Positions 16,402 to 24,290 of a DNA stretch of 64,000 bases are shown piece by piece. The position numbers and the translations under genes are program-made. The DNA lies in the NCBI RefSeq assembly GCF_036345155.1, contig NZ_CP107772.1, positions 6,634,001 through 6,698,000 on the forward strand, given 5' to 3'. Each line of letters starts with the position of its first letter. Within the stretch, counting starts at the first letter, position 1. The DNA comes from Streptomyces sp. NBC_00582 (GTDB lineage Bacteria > Actinomycetota > Actinomycetes > Streptomycetales > Streptomycetaceae). A model generated the notes under the pieces. That model was given only the letters and a program-made list of their open reading frames with translations. It was not told the DNA's origin and made no database searches.

Positions 16402-17712
16402 ATGGAGCGTACGAATTCGGTACCGACCGGTAAGAACCCGGCGCGCGCGATGACCGTCTTCAGCGCCGCCGACGAGGAGAAACAGCGCGGCGTACGGCGT
16501 ATGAAGCTCACCGCGGCCGGGCTGCTGCTGTTCGTCGCCGTGGTCTACGGCCTCGCCGAGTGGGCGTCCCACGCGGGCGCCGGTGCCTGGGCGGGCTATG
16601 TGGCGGCGGCGGCCGAGGCCGGCATGGTGGGCGCGCTGGCCGACTGGTTCGCGGTCACGGCCCTCTTCCGCCATCCGCTGGGCCTGCCCATCCCGCACAC
16701 GGCGATCATCCCGAACAAGAAGGACCAGCTCGGCGTCTCGCTGGGTGAGTTCGTCGGCGAGAACTTCCTCTCCGAGGACGTCGTACGGCAGCGGCTGCGC
16801 GCCGTGGGCATCGGCACCCGCCTCGGGTCCTGGCTGGCCGACCCCGAGCACGCGGACCGGGTGACCGCCGAGCTGGCCACGGCCCTGCGGGGCGCTCTGA
16901 CCGTGCTGCGCGACACGGACGTCCAGGCGGTGGTGAGCGAGGCGATCACCCGGCGCGCCGACGCCCAGGAGATTGCGCCCGGCATGGGCAAGATGCTGGA
17001 GCGGATCGTCGCGGACGGCGGGCACCGGCGGGCGGTGGACCTGGTGGTGGCGAAGGCGTACGACTGGCTGATGCTGCACGGCGACTCGGTGATCGACGCG
17101 GTGGAGGGCGGCGCCCCCGGCTGGACGCCCCGCTTCGTCGACAAGCGGATCGGCGAGCGCGTCTACCGGGAGCTGCTGCGCTTCTGCGCGGAGATCCGTG
17201 ACATGCCCTCCCACCCGGCCCGCGGCGCCCTGGACCGCTTCCTCACCGACTTCGCCTCCGACCTGCAGTCCGACACGGAGACCCGGGCGCGGGTGGAGCG
17301 GCTCAAGGGCGAGGCGCTGGGCCGGGGCGAGGTCCAGGACCTCATCGCGTCCGCCTGGGCCGCCGTACGATCCATGATCGTCGCGGCCGCGGAGGACGAG
17401 CGCAGCGAGCTGCGGCTCAGGGTGCGGGCCTCGCTGCTGACGCTGGGCGCGCGGATGGCGACCGAGCCGAAGGTGCAGGCGAAGGTCGACGGCTGGGTCG
17501 AGGGTGTGGCGGTGCACGTCGTGACGACGTACCGCAAGGAGATCACCTCCCTGATCACCGACACGGTCGCGAGCTGGGACCCGGACCACACGACCCGCAA
17601 GATCGAGGCCAACATCGGCCGCGACCTGCAGTTCATCCGCATCAACGGCACGGTGGTCGGCTCACTGGCGGGCCTGCTGATCTACACGGTGGCGCGAGCA
17701 CTCGGCGCGTAG
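16402..17712 (+). CDS. DUF445 family membrane-associated protein
   Basis: 436 residues, ATG at 16402. Two transmembrane helices at the N-terminus (KLTAAGLLLFVAVVYGLAEW, GYVAAAAEAGMVGALADWFAVTALF) are followed by the conserved FRHPLGLPIPHTAIIPNKKDQLG and GEFVGENFLS. A long alpha-helical middle part follows, and one C-terminal membrane helix (GTVVGSLAGLLIYTVARAL). Family function is unknown; the helical part suggests an extended membrane-tethered protein. The 34-bp repeat array starts about 165 bp downstream. Confidence 0.88.
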   Translation: MERTNSVPTGKNPARAMTVFSAADEEKQRGVRRMKLTAAGLLLFVAVVYGLAEWASHAGAGAWAGYVAAAAEAGMVGALADWFAVTALFRHPLGLPIPHTAIIPNKKDQLGVSLGEFVGENFLSEDVVRQRLRAVGIGTRLGSWLADPEHADRVTAELATALRGALTVLRDTDVQAVVSEAITRRADAQEIAPGMGKMLERIVADGGHRRAVDLVVAKAYDWLMLHGDSVIDAVEGGAPGWTPRFVDKRIGERVYRELLRFCAEIRDMPSHPARGALDRFLTDFASDLQSDTETRARVERLKGEALGRGEVQDLIASAWAAVRSMIVAAAEDERSELRLRVRASLLTLGARMATEPKVQAKVDGWVEGVAVHVVTTYRKEITSLITDTVASWDPDHTTRKIEANIGRDLQFIRINGTVVGSLAGLLIYTVARALGA

Positions 17713-17876
17713 GCCTCCGGCCGGGGGCGGGACGGGGGGTTTGGGCGAGGGGGGTGAGTTGTGGGGTCGGGGGTGTACGGGGGCGTGGACGGGGGGCGTG
17801 GGTCGTTTCGGCGGGGCCGGGCGGGAAGGGGTGGGCCGGTCGGCGCCGACGCGCACGCGCGTGTGCGGTTGGGCTG

Positions 17877-18216
17877 TGGTTTGGTGACAGGGGCCGTGGG
17901 CCGTTCGGCTGGGGTGTGGGTGAAGGCGTGTGGGCTGGTCGGCCGGGGTGTGGGTGAAGGCGCGTGGGCCGTTCGGCCGGGGTGTGGGTGAAGGCGCGTG
18001 GGCTGGTCGGCTGGGGTGTGGGTGAAGGCGCGTGGGCTGGTCGGCTGGGGTGTGGGTGAAGGCGTGGGGGCTGGTCGGCTGGGGTGTGGGTGAAGGCGCG
18101 TGGGCTGGTCGGCTGGGGTGTGGGTGAAAGCGTGGGGGCCGTTCGGCCGGGGCGTGCGCGAAGGCGCGGGGGCCGTTCGGTCGGGGTTTGTGTGAAGGAC
18201 ATGGGCTGACCGGTCG
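17877..18216. repeat. Array of 34-bp tandem repeats between the DUF445 and MFS genes
   Basis: The core GGGGTGTGGGTGAAGGCG starts at 17911, 17945, 17979, 18013, 18047, 18081, 18115 and then degenerates at 18149 and 18183; a decayed copy precedes 17911. The spacing is exactly 34 bp throughout. Units alternate between GGGCTGGTCGGCT and GGGCCGTTCGGCC in the variable half. The period is not a multiple of 3, and all three minus frames stay open as Pro-rich shadows, so I do not regard it as coding. The whole gap between the two genes (17713-18308) holds nothing else. Confidence 0.9.
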
Positions 18217-18308
18217 GGGGAATTCCGGCGGGGGCGGGGCCGTCGGGGCGGGGCTCGGGTGATCGCGGCCGGGGCGTAGGCCGTTCGGCGCGGGGCACCC
18301 GGGAGGGC

Positions 18309-19799
18309 ATGGCGACCACCGATCAGGCCGCGACCGGCCGCACCCTCACCACCGACATCCCGGCACGCCTCGACCGGCTGCCCTGGTCCCGCTGGCACTG
18401 GACGATCGTCATCGGCCTGGGCACGGTCTGGATCCTGGACGGCCTGGAGGTCACCGTCGTCGGCAACATCGCAGGCCGTCTCTCCGAGCCCGGCAGCGGG
18501 CTGCCGATCACCTCCGGCGAGGTCACCGGCATCGCCGCCGCCCTGTATGTCGCGGGCGCCTGCATCGGAGCCCTCTTCTGGGGCCGTCTCACCGACCGCT
18601 GGGGCCGCAAAAGGCTCTTCATGATCACCCTGGCGGTCTATCTGGCCGCCACCGCCCTGACCGCAGTGTCCTTCGACACCTGGTGGTTCCTGCTGTTCCG
18701 CTTCCTCACCGGCTTCGGCATCGGCGGCGAGTACGCGGCGATCAACTCCGCGATCGACGAACTGATCCCCGCCGAGTACCGGGGCCGGGTCGACCTGATC
18801 ATCAACGGCAGTTTCTGGGTGGGCGCGGTCGCCGGTTCGCTGCTGTCGATCGTCGCCCTGAACACCTCGATCTTCGCGGCGGACGTCGGCTGGCGGCTGA
18901 CCTTCGCCCTCGGCGCCGTCCTCGCCCTGGCGATCCTCCTCGTACGCCGTCATGTCCCGGAGAGCCCGCGCTGGCTGCTGATCCACGGCCGGGACCGGGA
19001 GGCCGAGGAGATCGTGACGTCGATCGAACGACGCGTGGAGGCGGAGCGGGGCGAGCCGCTCGCCCGTCCCGAGGGCGAGCTCACCATCCACCAGCGCCGC
19101 AGCGTGACCTTCCTGGAGATCGGCCGCACGGTGTTCTCCCGCTACCGCCGCCGGGCCGTCCTCGGCTTCTCCCTCTTCATCGGCCAGGCGTTCCTCTACA
19201 ACGCGATCACCTTCGGCTTCGGCGCCATCCTCACCACGTTCTTCGACGTACCGAGCGGCAACACCGGCTACTACTTCGCCGTCATCGCGATCGGCAACTT
19301 CTGCGGCCCGCTGCTGCTGGGCAAGCTTTTCGACACGGTCGGCCGCAGGGCGATGATCTCCTCGACGTACGTCCTGTCCGGCCTGCTGCTCTTCGGCACG
19401 GCCTGGCTGTTCGACCGGGGCGCGCTGAACGCGACCACCATGACGGCCTGCTGGTGCGCGGTCCTCTTCTTCGCCTCCGCCGGTGCCTCCAGCGCCTACC
19501 TCACGGTCTCCGAGATCTTCCCGATGGAGACCCGCGCCATGTCCATCGCCTTCTTCTACGCCCTCGGCACCGCCGCCGGCGGCATCAGCGGCCCCCTCCT
19601 CTTCGCCGATCTCACCGAAACGGGCAAGGTCGCCGACACGGTCCTCGCCTTCTCCATCGGCGCGACCCTGATGTGCGCGGCGGGCCTGGTGGCCGCGTTC
19701 CTGGCGGTGAAGGCGGAACGCCGCTCCCTGGAGGACATCGCCCGCCCGCTGACGGCGGCGGCGGTGGCGAAGCCGAAGGGAGCGACGAGCACGGCGTAG
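18309..19799 (+). CDS. MFS transporter, sugar-porter-like
   Basis: 496 residues with twelve predicted transmembrane helices. MFS signatures are GRLTDRWGRKRLF between helices 2 and 3, FRFLTGFGIGGEYAAINSAI in helix 4, and ESPRWLLIHGR after helix 6 (the PESPRW motif of sugar porters). A long central loop (about 230-270) and FPMETRAMSIAFFYALGTAAGG in the second half follow. It is most similar in type to the metabolite:H+ symporters that carry sugars or organic acids; the substrate is not defined. It stands alone. Confidence 0.88.
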   Translation: MATTDQAATGRTLTTDIPARLDRLPWSRWHWTIVIGLGTVWILDGLEVTVVGNIAGRLSEPGSGLPITSGEVTGIAAALYVAGACIGALFWGRLTDRWGRKRLFMITLAVYLAATALTAVSFDTWWFLLFRFLTGFGIGGEYAAINSAIDELIPAEYRGRVDLIINGSFWVGAVAGSLLSIVALNTSIFAADVGWRLTFALGAVLALAILLVRRHVPESPRWLLIHGRDREAEEIVTSIERRVEAERGEPLARPEGELTIHQRRSVTFLEIGRTVFSRYRRRAVLGFSLFIGQAFLYNAITFGFGAILTTFFDVPSGNTGYYFAVIAIGNFCGPLLLGKLFDTVGRRAMISSTYVLSGLLLFGTAWLFDRGALNATTMTACWCAVLFFASAGASSAYLTVSEIFPMETRAMSIAFFYALGTAAGGISGPLLFADLTETGKVADTVLAFSIGATLMCAAGLVAAFLAVKAERRSLEDIARPLTAAAVAKPKGATSTA

Positions 19800-19859
19800 C
19801 CTGCGGGTCCGTCGTGGTGGATCGCGCGGTTCCCCGCGCCCCTGAGGGGCTGTCGTCGT

Positions 19860-21335
19860 CTACTCGGCTTCGCGCCGAGCCCGGTCGCGGCGGCGCAGCA
19901 GGAGCAGACCCCCGGCGAGGGCCGTGAGACCCGTGGCCGCGGTCCAGGCGACGGCGTCGCCGGACCCGGTGGCGGCGAGGTCACCGCTCTCGGCCTGCGT
20001 CCTCTTCCCACCGGAGGCAGAGGCTGAGGCAGAGGCGGAGGCGGAGGCAGAGGGGGAGGGGGAGGGGCTGCTCGAAGCCCCGCCGGTTGCGTCGCCGGAA
20101 GTGCCGCTCACCCTGTCCCGGGTGAACGTTAGCGTCCCGAACCCCAACTGGTCGTACCCCCCGCTGGCGTCCCCGTAGTCCCCGCCCCCGCCCTCCGGCG
20201 CCGCCTTCGCCGCGATCCGCGTCAGATACGGCGCGGACAGCCCCCGCCGCTTGGTGTAGTGGTTGGAGATCATCGCCCAGACGGGACGCATCATCGCCGG
20301 ATTCACCCCGGCCGCGGCGGAAGCGGTCTCACTCCCCGACCACCCGTGCACCGCCCCCTTCCGCCGCGTGTTGGCGGTGTACGCGACCTCCCCGCCCAGG
20401 CACCACTTGGCCACGTACTGGGCGCCCTTGAGGAAGCGGTTGTCGTCGTACCCGTACAGATCGATGCCCTGGTTCCACGCCATCTCGCACACGGTCCCCA
20501 TCAGCCCCACCCCGAGCAGCGAGTGCCCCTGGTCGCGGCCGGCCTCCAGCCACTCGGCGAGGCCGTCCTCGTGGACGACGGGGATGGCCTTCCGCACGGA
20601 GCCCAGCCCGGCCCCGTTCTTGAAGTACTCCACGGCCTGCTCGACCTTGGCGCCGTCGTCGCAGAAGATCCCCGTCGCGAGGACGCAGGCCATGGCGGTG
20701 AGGTCCCAGTTGGGCCAGTAGTTGGTGAGGACCGCGCCGTTGTGCTGGACCAGGAAGCTCTCGCTGAGCGGCGAGAACACGGTCGTCAGCATCTTCTGGA
20801 AGCGTTCGAGCTCGAAGTCCGGCCGGTCCCGGACGAGCTCGGCGGCGTTGGCGGCCTGGTAGCCGTACAGCCCGGCGGCCAGGAACCGGTCGGCGGAGCC
20901 CGCGAGCGAGGTGAGCGTCCCGGACCAGGCGTTGAGGATGGCGACGGCGGTGTCGGCGTGCGCGCTGTCGCCGCCGACGTGGTAGCGCAGCGCGTTCTGG
21001 TAGGCGGCGGCCAGGTCCTTGTAGAGGAGCGCGTAGTTCTCGGGCGAGCCCGCGCCCCGGTACACCGTCGCCTGCGGCCGGGGCGTCCAGCCGCTCTGCG
21101 CGCGCCCGTTGGCGGTCAGCCTGGCGTACCCGGCGGTGTAGGGCGCTGCGCCGGCCTTCACCTTGGCGGCCATCCGGTCCAGGTCGGCGCGGGTGTGCAG
21201 CAGTCCGGGGTGGGCGTAGCCCGCGGCGCTCGCCGTGGGGGCGGCGGTGACACCGAGGGCGCCGGCCCCGGCCGCCACCCCGGCGGCCTTCAGCATGCTG
21301 CGGCGGCTGATTCGCAGAGGTCGAGTCAGGTGCAT
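19860..21335 (-). CDS. Sortase-anchored alginate lyase family protein
   Basis: 491 residues. Start at 21335 (MHLTRPLRISRRSMLKAAG), a twin-arginine signal (SRRSMLKAAGVAAGAGALG) cut near TASA. The middle part (50-400) is an alpha/alpha-toroid of the alginate lyase family: NYWPNWDLTAMACVLATGIF and EDGLAEWLEAGRDQGHSLLG contain the Asn/His/Tyr-rich active-site surface. A Ser/Ala-rich linker leads to the cell-wall sorting signal LAATGSGDAVAW, a hydrophobic helix and RRRDRARR. Class E sortases use LAxTG, and one is encoded at 51002. It likely degrades a uronic acid polymer at the cell surface. Confidence 0.88.
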   Translation of the reverse strand: MHLTRPLRISRRSMLKAAGVAAGAGALGVTAAPTASAAGYAHPGLLHTRADLDRMAAKVKAGAAPYTAGYARLTANGRAQSGWTPRPQATVYRGAGSPENYALLYKDLAAAYQNALRYHVGGDSAHADTAVAILNAWSGTLTSLAGSADRFLAAGLYGYQAANAAELVRDRPDFELERFQKMLTTVFSPLSESFLVQHNGAVLTNYWPNWDLTAMACVLATGIFCDDGAKVEQAVEYFKNGAGLGSVRKAIPVVHEDGLAEWLEAGRDQGHSLLGVGLMGTVCEMAWNQGIDLYGYDDNRFLKGAQYVAKWCLGGEVAYTANTRRKGAVHGWSGSETASAAAGVNPAMMRPVWAMISNHYTKRRGLSAPYLTRIAAKAAPEGGGGDYGDASGGYDQLGFGTLTFTRDRVSGTSGDATGGASSSPSPSPSASASASASASASGGKRTQAESGDLAATGSGDAVAWTAATGLTALAGGLLLLRRRDRARREAE

Positions 21336-21418
21336 GCCCGAGGAGACGGCCGGTGCCCCGGGGGATAACGAAAAGTGGTGCCAGGGGCGGTCGTTGACGT
21401 CGTGGACGTCTTCGACGG

Positions 21419-21868
21419 CTACGCCCCGGTGGTCGACCCGGGCCGTACGATCATCAGGATCGTCACCGTCGCCCACAGCAGGTTGAAGATCCCGGTGAAC
21501 ATGGCGAGCCGGACGGTGGTCTCCCGGCTGCCCTCACCCTCGACGAGCACCTCCTGCCGGGGCAGGACGAGCACGAGCAGCACCCCGGCCGCCAGCACGG
21601 TCAGCACGGTCGACGCGATCAGCCAGGCGCTGCCCATGACCCCCATGGCGCTCGCGGTGGCGAACCCGAACACGGGAACGGCGATGCCGACGGCGGCGTA
21701 CACCTGGCAGACGCGATGCAGCACCCGTACGGTCGCGCCCGCGCGGGCGTCGTCGGGTGCCGCGAGGAAGCGGCGGGCGGCGGGCGGGAACATGCTGGCG
21801 GCGACGCTGACGGGACCGATGGCGACGATCGCGACGAGGACGTGGACGGCGAGGAGGAACTTGGTCAC
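21419..21868 (-). CDS. DUF2269-like integral membrane protein
   Basis: 149 residues, GTG start at 21868. Four transmembrane helices: LLAVHVLVAIVAIGPVSVAA, VYAAVGIAVPVFGFATA, WLIASTVLTVLAAGVLLVLV and LAMFTGIFNLLWATVTILMIV. The histidine in helix 1 (AVHVLVAI) is typical of the DUF2269/CopD-like membrane families. No close operon partner; function unknown. Confidence 0.75.
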   Translation of the reverse strand: MTKFLLAVHVLVAIVAIGPVSVAASMFPPAARRFLAAPDDARAGATVRVLHRVCQVYAAVGIAVPVFGFATASAMGVMGSAWLIASTVLTVLAAGVLLVLVLPRQEVLVEGEGSRETTVRLAMFTGIFNLLWATVTILMIVRPGSTTGA

Positions 21869-21971
21869 GGCCCGACGCTAGGCGGCGCCGTGACCTCGGA
21901 GAAGTGGCGCGAGTGCCAGGGATCGACGGATTCTCGCCATCACGATGACGCAGGTCACCGGGGCCACGACA

Positions 21972-22020
21972 CACCCCGCAGCACCCCGCAGCACCCTGAG
22001 CACCCCGCAGAACTCCGCAG
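21972..22020. repeat. Short 10-bp direct repeats upstream of the GlxA-type gene
   Basis: Four to five copies of CACCCCGCAG with small changes fill 21972-22020 in the 230-bp gap between the DUF2269 and AraC/GlxA genes. No clear protein-binding symmetry; probably slippage-derived. Confidence 0.6.
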
Positions 22021-22097
22021 CCCCCCAGGACCGGGCCGGGCCATGCCGGCTCCCCTCCCGCCTTGGCGGGAAGCCGTCGTATGCCTACGCTCCCGCC

Positions 22098-23078
22098 ATG
22101 CACACCGTGGCCGTACTGGCGCTGGACGGCGTCGTCCCCTTCGATCTGTCCGCCCCGATCGACACCTTCGGCTGGGCCCGGCTGCCCGACGGCCGTGAGG
22201 CCTACCGGGTGCGGGTCTGTTCGCCCGAGCCGGACGGTGAGGTACGGACGGGGGCGTTCACCCTGCGCGCGCCGTACGGTCTGGAGGCGCTGGCGGAGGC
22301 GGACACGATCGTGCTGCCGGGGGTCGCGGACCCGCCGCGGGTACTCCCGCCGGGCGTCTGCGAGGCCCTGCGCGAGGCGGCGGCGCACGGCATCCGCATC
22401 GCCTCGATCTGCTCCGGCGCGTTCCTGCTCGCCGCGACCGGCCTGCTGGACGGTCTGCGCGCGACGACCCACTGGATCGCCGCACCGGACCTGGCGGCCC
22501 GCTACCCCGCGATCACGGTCGACCCGAACGTCCTCTACGTCGACAACGGCCGGTTCCTCACCTCGGCGGGCGCGGCCGCCGCCCTGGACATGTGTCTGCA
22601 CATGATCCGCAAGGACTACGGCTCGGCCGTCGCCGCCCACGCGGCCCGGATGTCCGTCATGCCGCTCGAACGGGAGGGCGGCCAGGCGCAGTTCATCGTC
22701 CATGATCTGCCGCCGGCGCCGGCCGGGGCGACCCTGGAGCCGCTGCTGTCCTGGCTTCAGGAGCACTGCGCGCGGGACCTGACGCTGGAGCAGATCGCGG
22801 AGCGTGCCGGCATGAGCAGCCGTACCCTCAACCGCCGCTTCCGCGAGCAGACCGGGACGACCCCGCTGCAATGGCTGCACCGGGCGCGGGTGCGGCGCGC
22901 GCAGCACCTGCTGGAGACGACGGCCCACCCGGTCGAACGGATCGCCGCCCAGTCGGGCTTCGGCTCCCCGACGGCGTTCCGGGAGCGCTTCCGCCGGGTG
23001 GTGGGGACCAGCCCGCAGGGGTACCGAAGGTCGTTCCGATCGGGGCTGGACGGGGCGGACGCACGTTCGACCTATTGA
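22098..23078 (+). CDS. GlxA-type transcriptional regulator (DJ-1/PfpI + AraC HTH)
   Basis: 326 residues. The N-terminal half (1-170) is a DJ-1/PfpI fold with the nucleophile-elbow Cys in SICSGAFLLAATGLLDG. The C-terminal 100 residues carry the double HTH of AraC proteins (LTLEQIAERAGMSSRTLNRRFREQTGTTPLQWL, VERIAAQSGFGSPTAFRERFRRVVGTSPQGYR). Proteins of this type sense small metabolites and activate neighbouring or distant genes. The stop codon lies inside the first of two 17-bp boxes that belong to the next operon, so the two genes are separately controlled. Confidence 0.92.
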   Translation: MHTVAVLALDGVVPFDLSAPIDTFGWARLPDGREAYRVRVCSPEPDGEVRTGAFTLRAPYGLEALAEADTIVLPGVADPPRVLPPGVCEALREAAAHGIRIASICSGAFLLAATGLLDGLRATTHWIAAPDLAARYPAITVDPNVLYVDNGRFLTSAGAAAALDMCLHMIRKDYGSAVAAHAARMSVMPLEREGGQAQFIVHDLPPAPAGATLEPLLSWLQEHCARDLTLEQIAERAGMSSRTLNRRFREQTGTTPLQWLHRARVRRAQHLLETTAHPVERIAAQSGFGSPTAFRERFRRVVGTSPQGYRRSFRSGLDGADARSTY

Positions 23079-23109
23079 GTTCCGATAGAAAGCTATTGAT
23101 TTTCGATAG
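23072..23109 (+). promoter_or_regulatory. Two 17-bp operator-like boxes, 21 bp apart
   Basis: CTATTGAGTTCCGATAG (23072-23088) and CTATTGATTTTCGATAG (23093-23109). Each is an imperfect palindrome of CTATYGA half-sites, and the centres are 21 bp apart (two helical turns). A weaker relative (CGATCGACAATCGATA) follows at 23114-23129. They are A/T-rich in a very G/C-rich genome and immediately precede the DUF2975/XRE operon. Likely sites for the XRE protein encoded there. Confidence 0.75.
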
Positions 23110-23130
23110 GTCTCGATCGACAATCGATAT

Positions 23131-23628
23131 ATGCATCGACTCTTCGTCGCCGTGCTGCGCGCCGGCATCGTCGCCGCCTTCCTGGGCGGCCTCTTCGGTC
23201 AGATCGTCGTCATCCCCGGCACCGCCGCCGACGAGGTCGACCGGTTCCCGCCGTACGAGCCCTTCGCCCTGCCCTACGCCACGGTGGCGATCCTCGGCGT
23301 GGCCTGCGTCCAGGTCGTGCTCGTCGGGATGTGGATGCTGCTCGGCATGATCGAACGCGACGCGATCTTCACCGCGCGGGCCTTCCGGTGGGTCGACGTC
23401 ATCATCGGCGCGGCCGTCACGGCCACGCTGCTGGCGCTCGGGGTCACCGGGCATCTGGCCTTCGCCGACATACCGGCCCCCGACGGCGCCATGCAGATGA
23501 TCAGCGCGCTCGGGGCGGCGGGGCTGGCCGTCGGGGTGGGGGCGGCGTTCGCGATGCTCGTCGTCGTGATGCGCGGACTGCTCCGCAAGGCGACCGACCT
23601 GCAGACCGAGATCGCCGAGGTGGTCTGA
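23131..23628 (+). CDS. DUF2975 membrane protein
   Basis: 165 residues with four transmembrane helices (VLRAGIVAAFLGGLFGQIVVI, PYATVAILGVACVQVVLVGMWML, VDVIIGAAVTATLLALGVTGHL, LGAAGLAVGVGAAFAMLVVVM). DUF2975 proteins nearly always pair with a small XRE regulator, and here the next gene starts within the stop codon (TGATG). The signature VVIPGTAADEV after helix 1 and the C-terminal LRKATDLQTEIAEVV are typical. Function unknown; possibly the signal-receiving partner of the regulator. Confidence 0.85.
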   Translation: MHRLFVAVLRAGIVAAFLGGLFGQIVVIPGTAADEVDRFPPYEPFALPYATVAILGVACVQVVLVGMWMLLGMIERDAIFTARAFRWVDVIIGAAVTATLLALGVTGHLAFADIPAPDGAMQMISALGAAGLAVGVGAAFAMLVVVMRGLLRKATDLQTEIAEVV

Positions 23629-23852
23629 TGGCGATCGTCGTCGACCTCGACCTGCTGCTGGCCCGGCGCGGTCTGTCGGTGGGCGAGTTCGCCGAGGCCG
23701 TCGGCATCACCCCCGCCAACGTGGCCGTCCTGAAGAACGGCCGCGCCAAGGCGGTCCGCTTCACCACCCTGGACGCGATCTGCCGCACCCTCGACTGCCA
23801 GCCCGGCGATGTCCTGCGGTGGGTGCCGGACGAGGAGGCGTCGGGCGCCTGA
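23628..23852 (+). CDS. Small XRE-family regulator (YozG-like)
   Basis: 74 residues, almost all one Cro/CI HTH: DLDLLLARRGLSVGEFAEAVGITPANVAVLKNGRAKAVRFTTLDAICRTLDCQPGDVLRW. It overlaps the DUF2975 stop by one base. This small-XRE plus DUF2975 pair is widespread in bacteria. The two 17-bp boxes upstream of the operon are the natural candidate operators for autoregulation. Confidence 0.88.
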   Translation: MAIVVDLDLLLARRGLSVGEFAEAVGITPANVAVLKNGRAKAVRFTTLDAICRTLDCQPGDVLRWVPDEEASGA

Positions 23853-23907
23853 GGGAGCCCGGGGACCCCTCAGGCGGGGGCCCGGGGACCCCTCAGCCGA
23901 TCGGGGC

Positions 23908-24210
23908 TCAGCGCCGCCGGTCCGCCACCGCCCACGAGGCCAGCGCGACGGCGCCGGCGACCCCGAAGACGGCCGGCCAGGCGCCCACCTTCTTCGCCAG
24001 CGGATGCGAACCGGCGAACGCGGCGACGTACGCGGCGCCCAGCGCCCCCGCGGCCTTCCCGCCCGCCCGTTCCCGCCACTGCTGCGCCGCCGCGGCCCCC
24101 GCGACGGCCAGCACGGCCCCACCGAGCTGCCGCTTCCTCGTCCACCGGGCCACCCCGTACCCCCCGACGAGCCCACCGGCCGCGATCACCGAACTGGGAA
24201 CCCTCGCCAT
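23908..24210 (-). CDS. Small hydrophobic protein of unknown function
   Basis: 100 residues with an N-terminal glycine-rich membrane segment (IAAGGLVGGYGVARW), a basic stretch WTRKRQLGG, and two more hydrophobic segments (AVLAVAGAAAA, AVFGVAGAVALASW). The C-terminus is ADRRR. ATG at 24210 with AGGAGG 8 nt upstream. Codon use is normal for the genome. No family recognised. Confidence 0.6.
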   Translation of the reverse strand: MARVPSSVIAAGGLVGGYGVARWTRKRQLGGAVLAVAGAAAAQQWRERAGGKAAGALGAAYVAAFAGSHPLAKKVGAWPAVFGVAGAVALASWAVADRRR

Positions 24211-24290
24211 GTCCGCCTCCTCCGCACAGTCCTTCTCCTGGCCAAGAGGCTAACCACGCCGCAGCCGGACACCCCCACCGGTTCCCTGCC

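Noticed and set aside
14896..17589. 897-residue minus frame joining DUF445 antisense to the SGNH hydrolase
   Set aside because: The upper part is antisense to DUF445 and the hydrolase has its own start and signal peptide at 16224.
17877..18216. CRISPR array
   Set aside because: The 34-bp units are contiguous without unique spacers, and no cas genes are seen.
17642..19091. Pro-rich minus-strand frames over the 34-bp repeats
   Set aside because: The period is not a multiple of 3, all three frames are open alike, there is no ribosome binding site, and part is antisense to the MFS gene.
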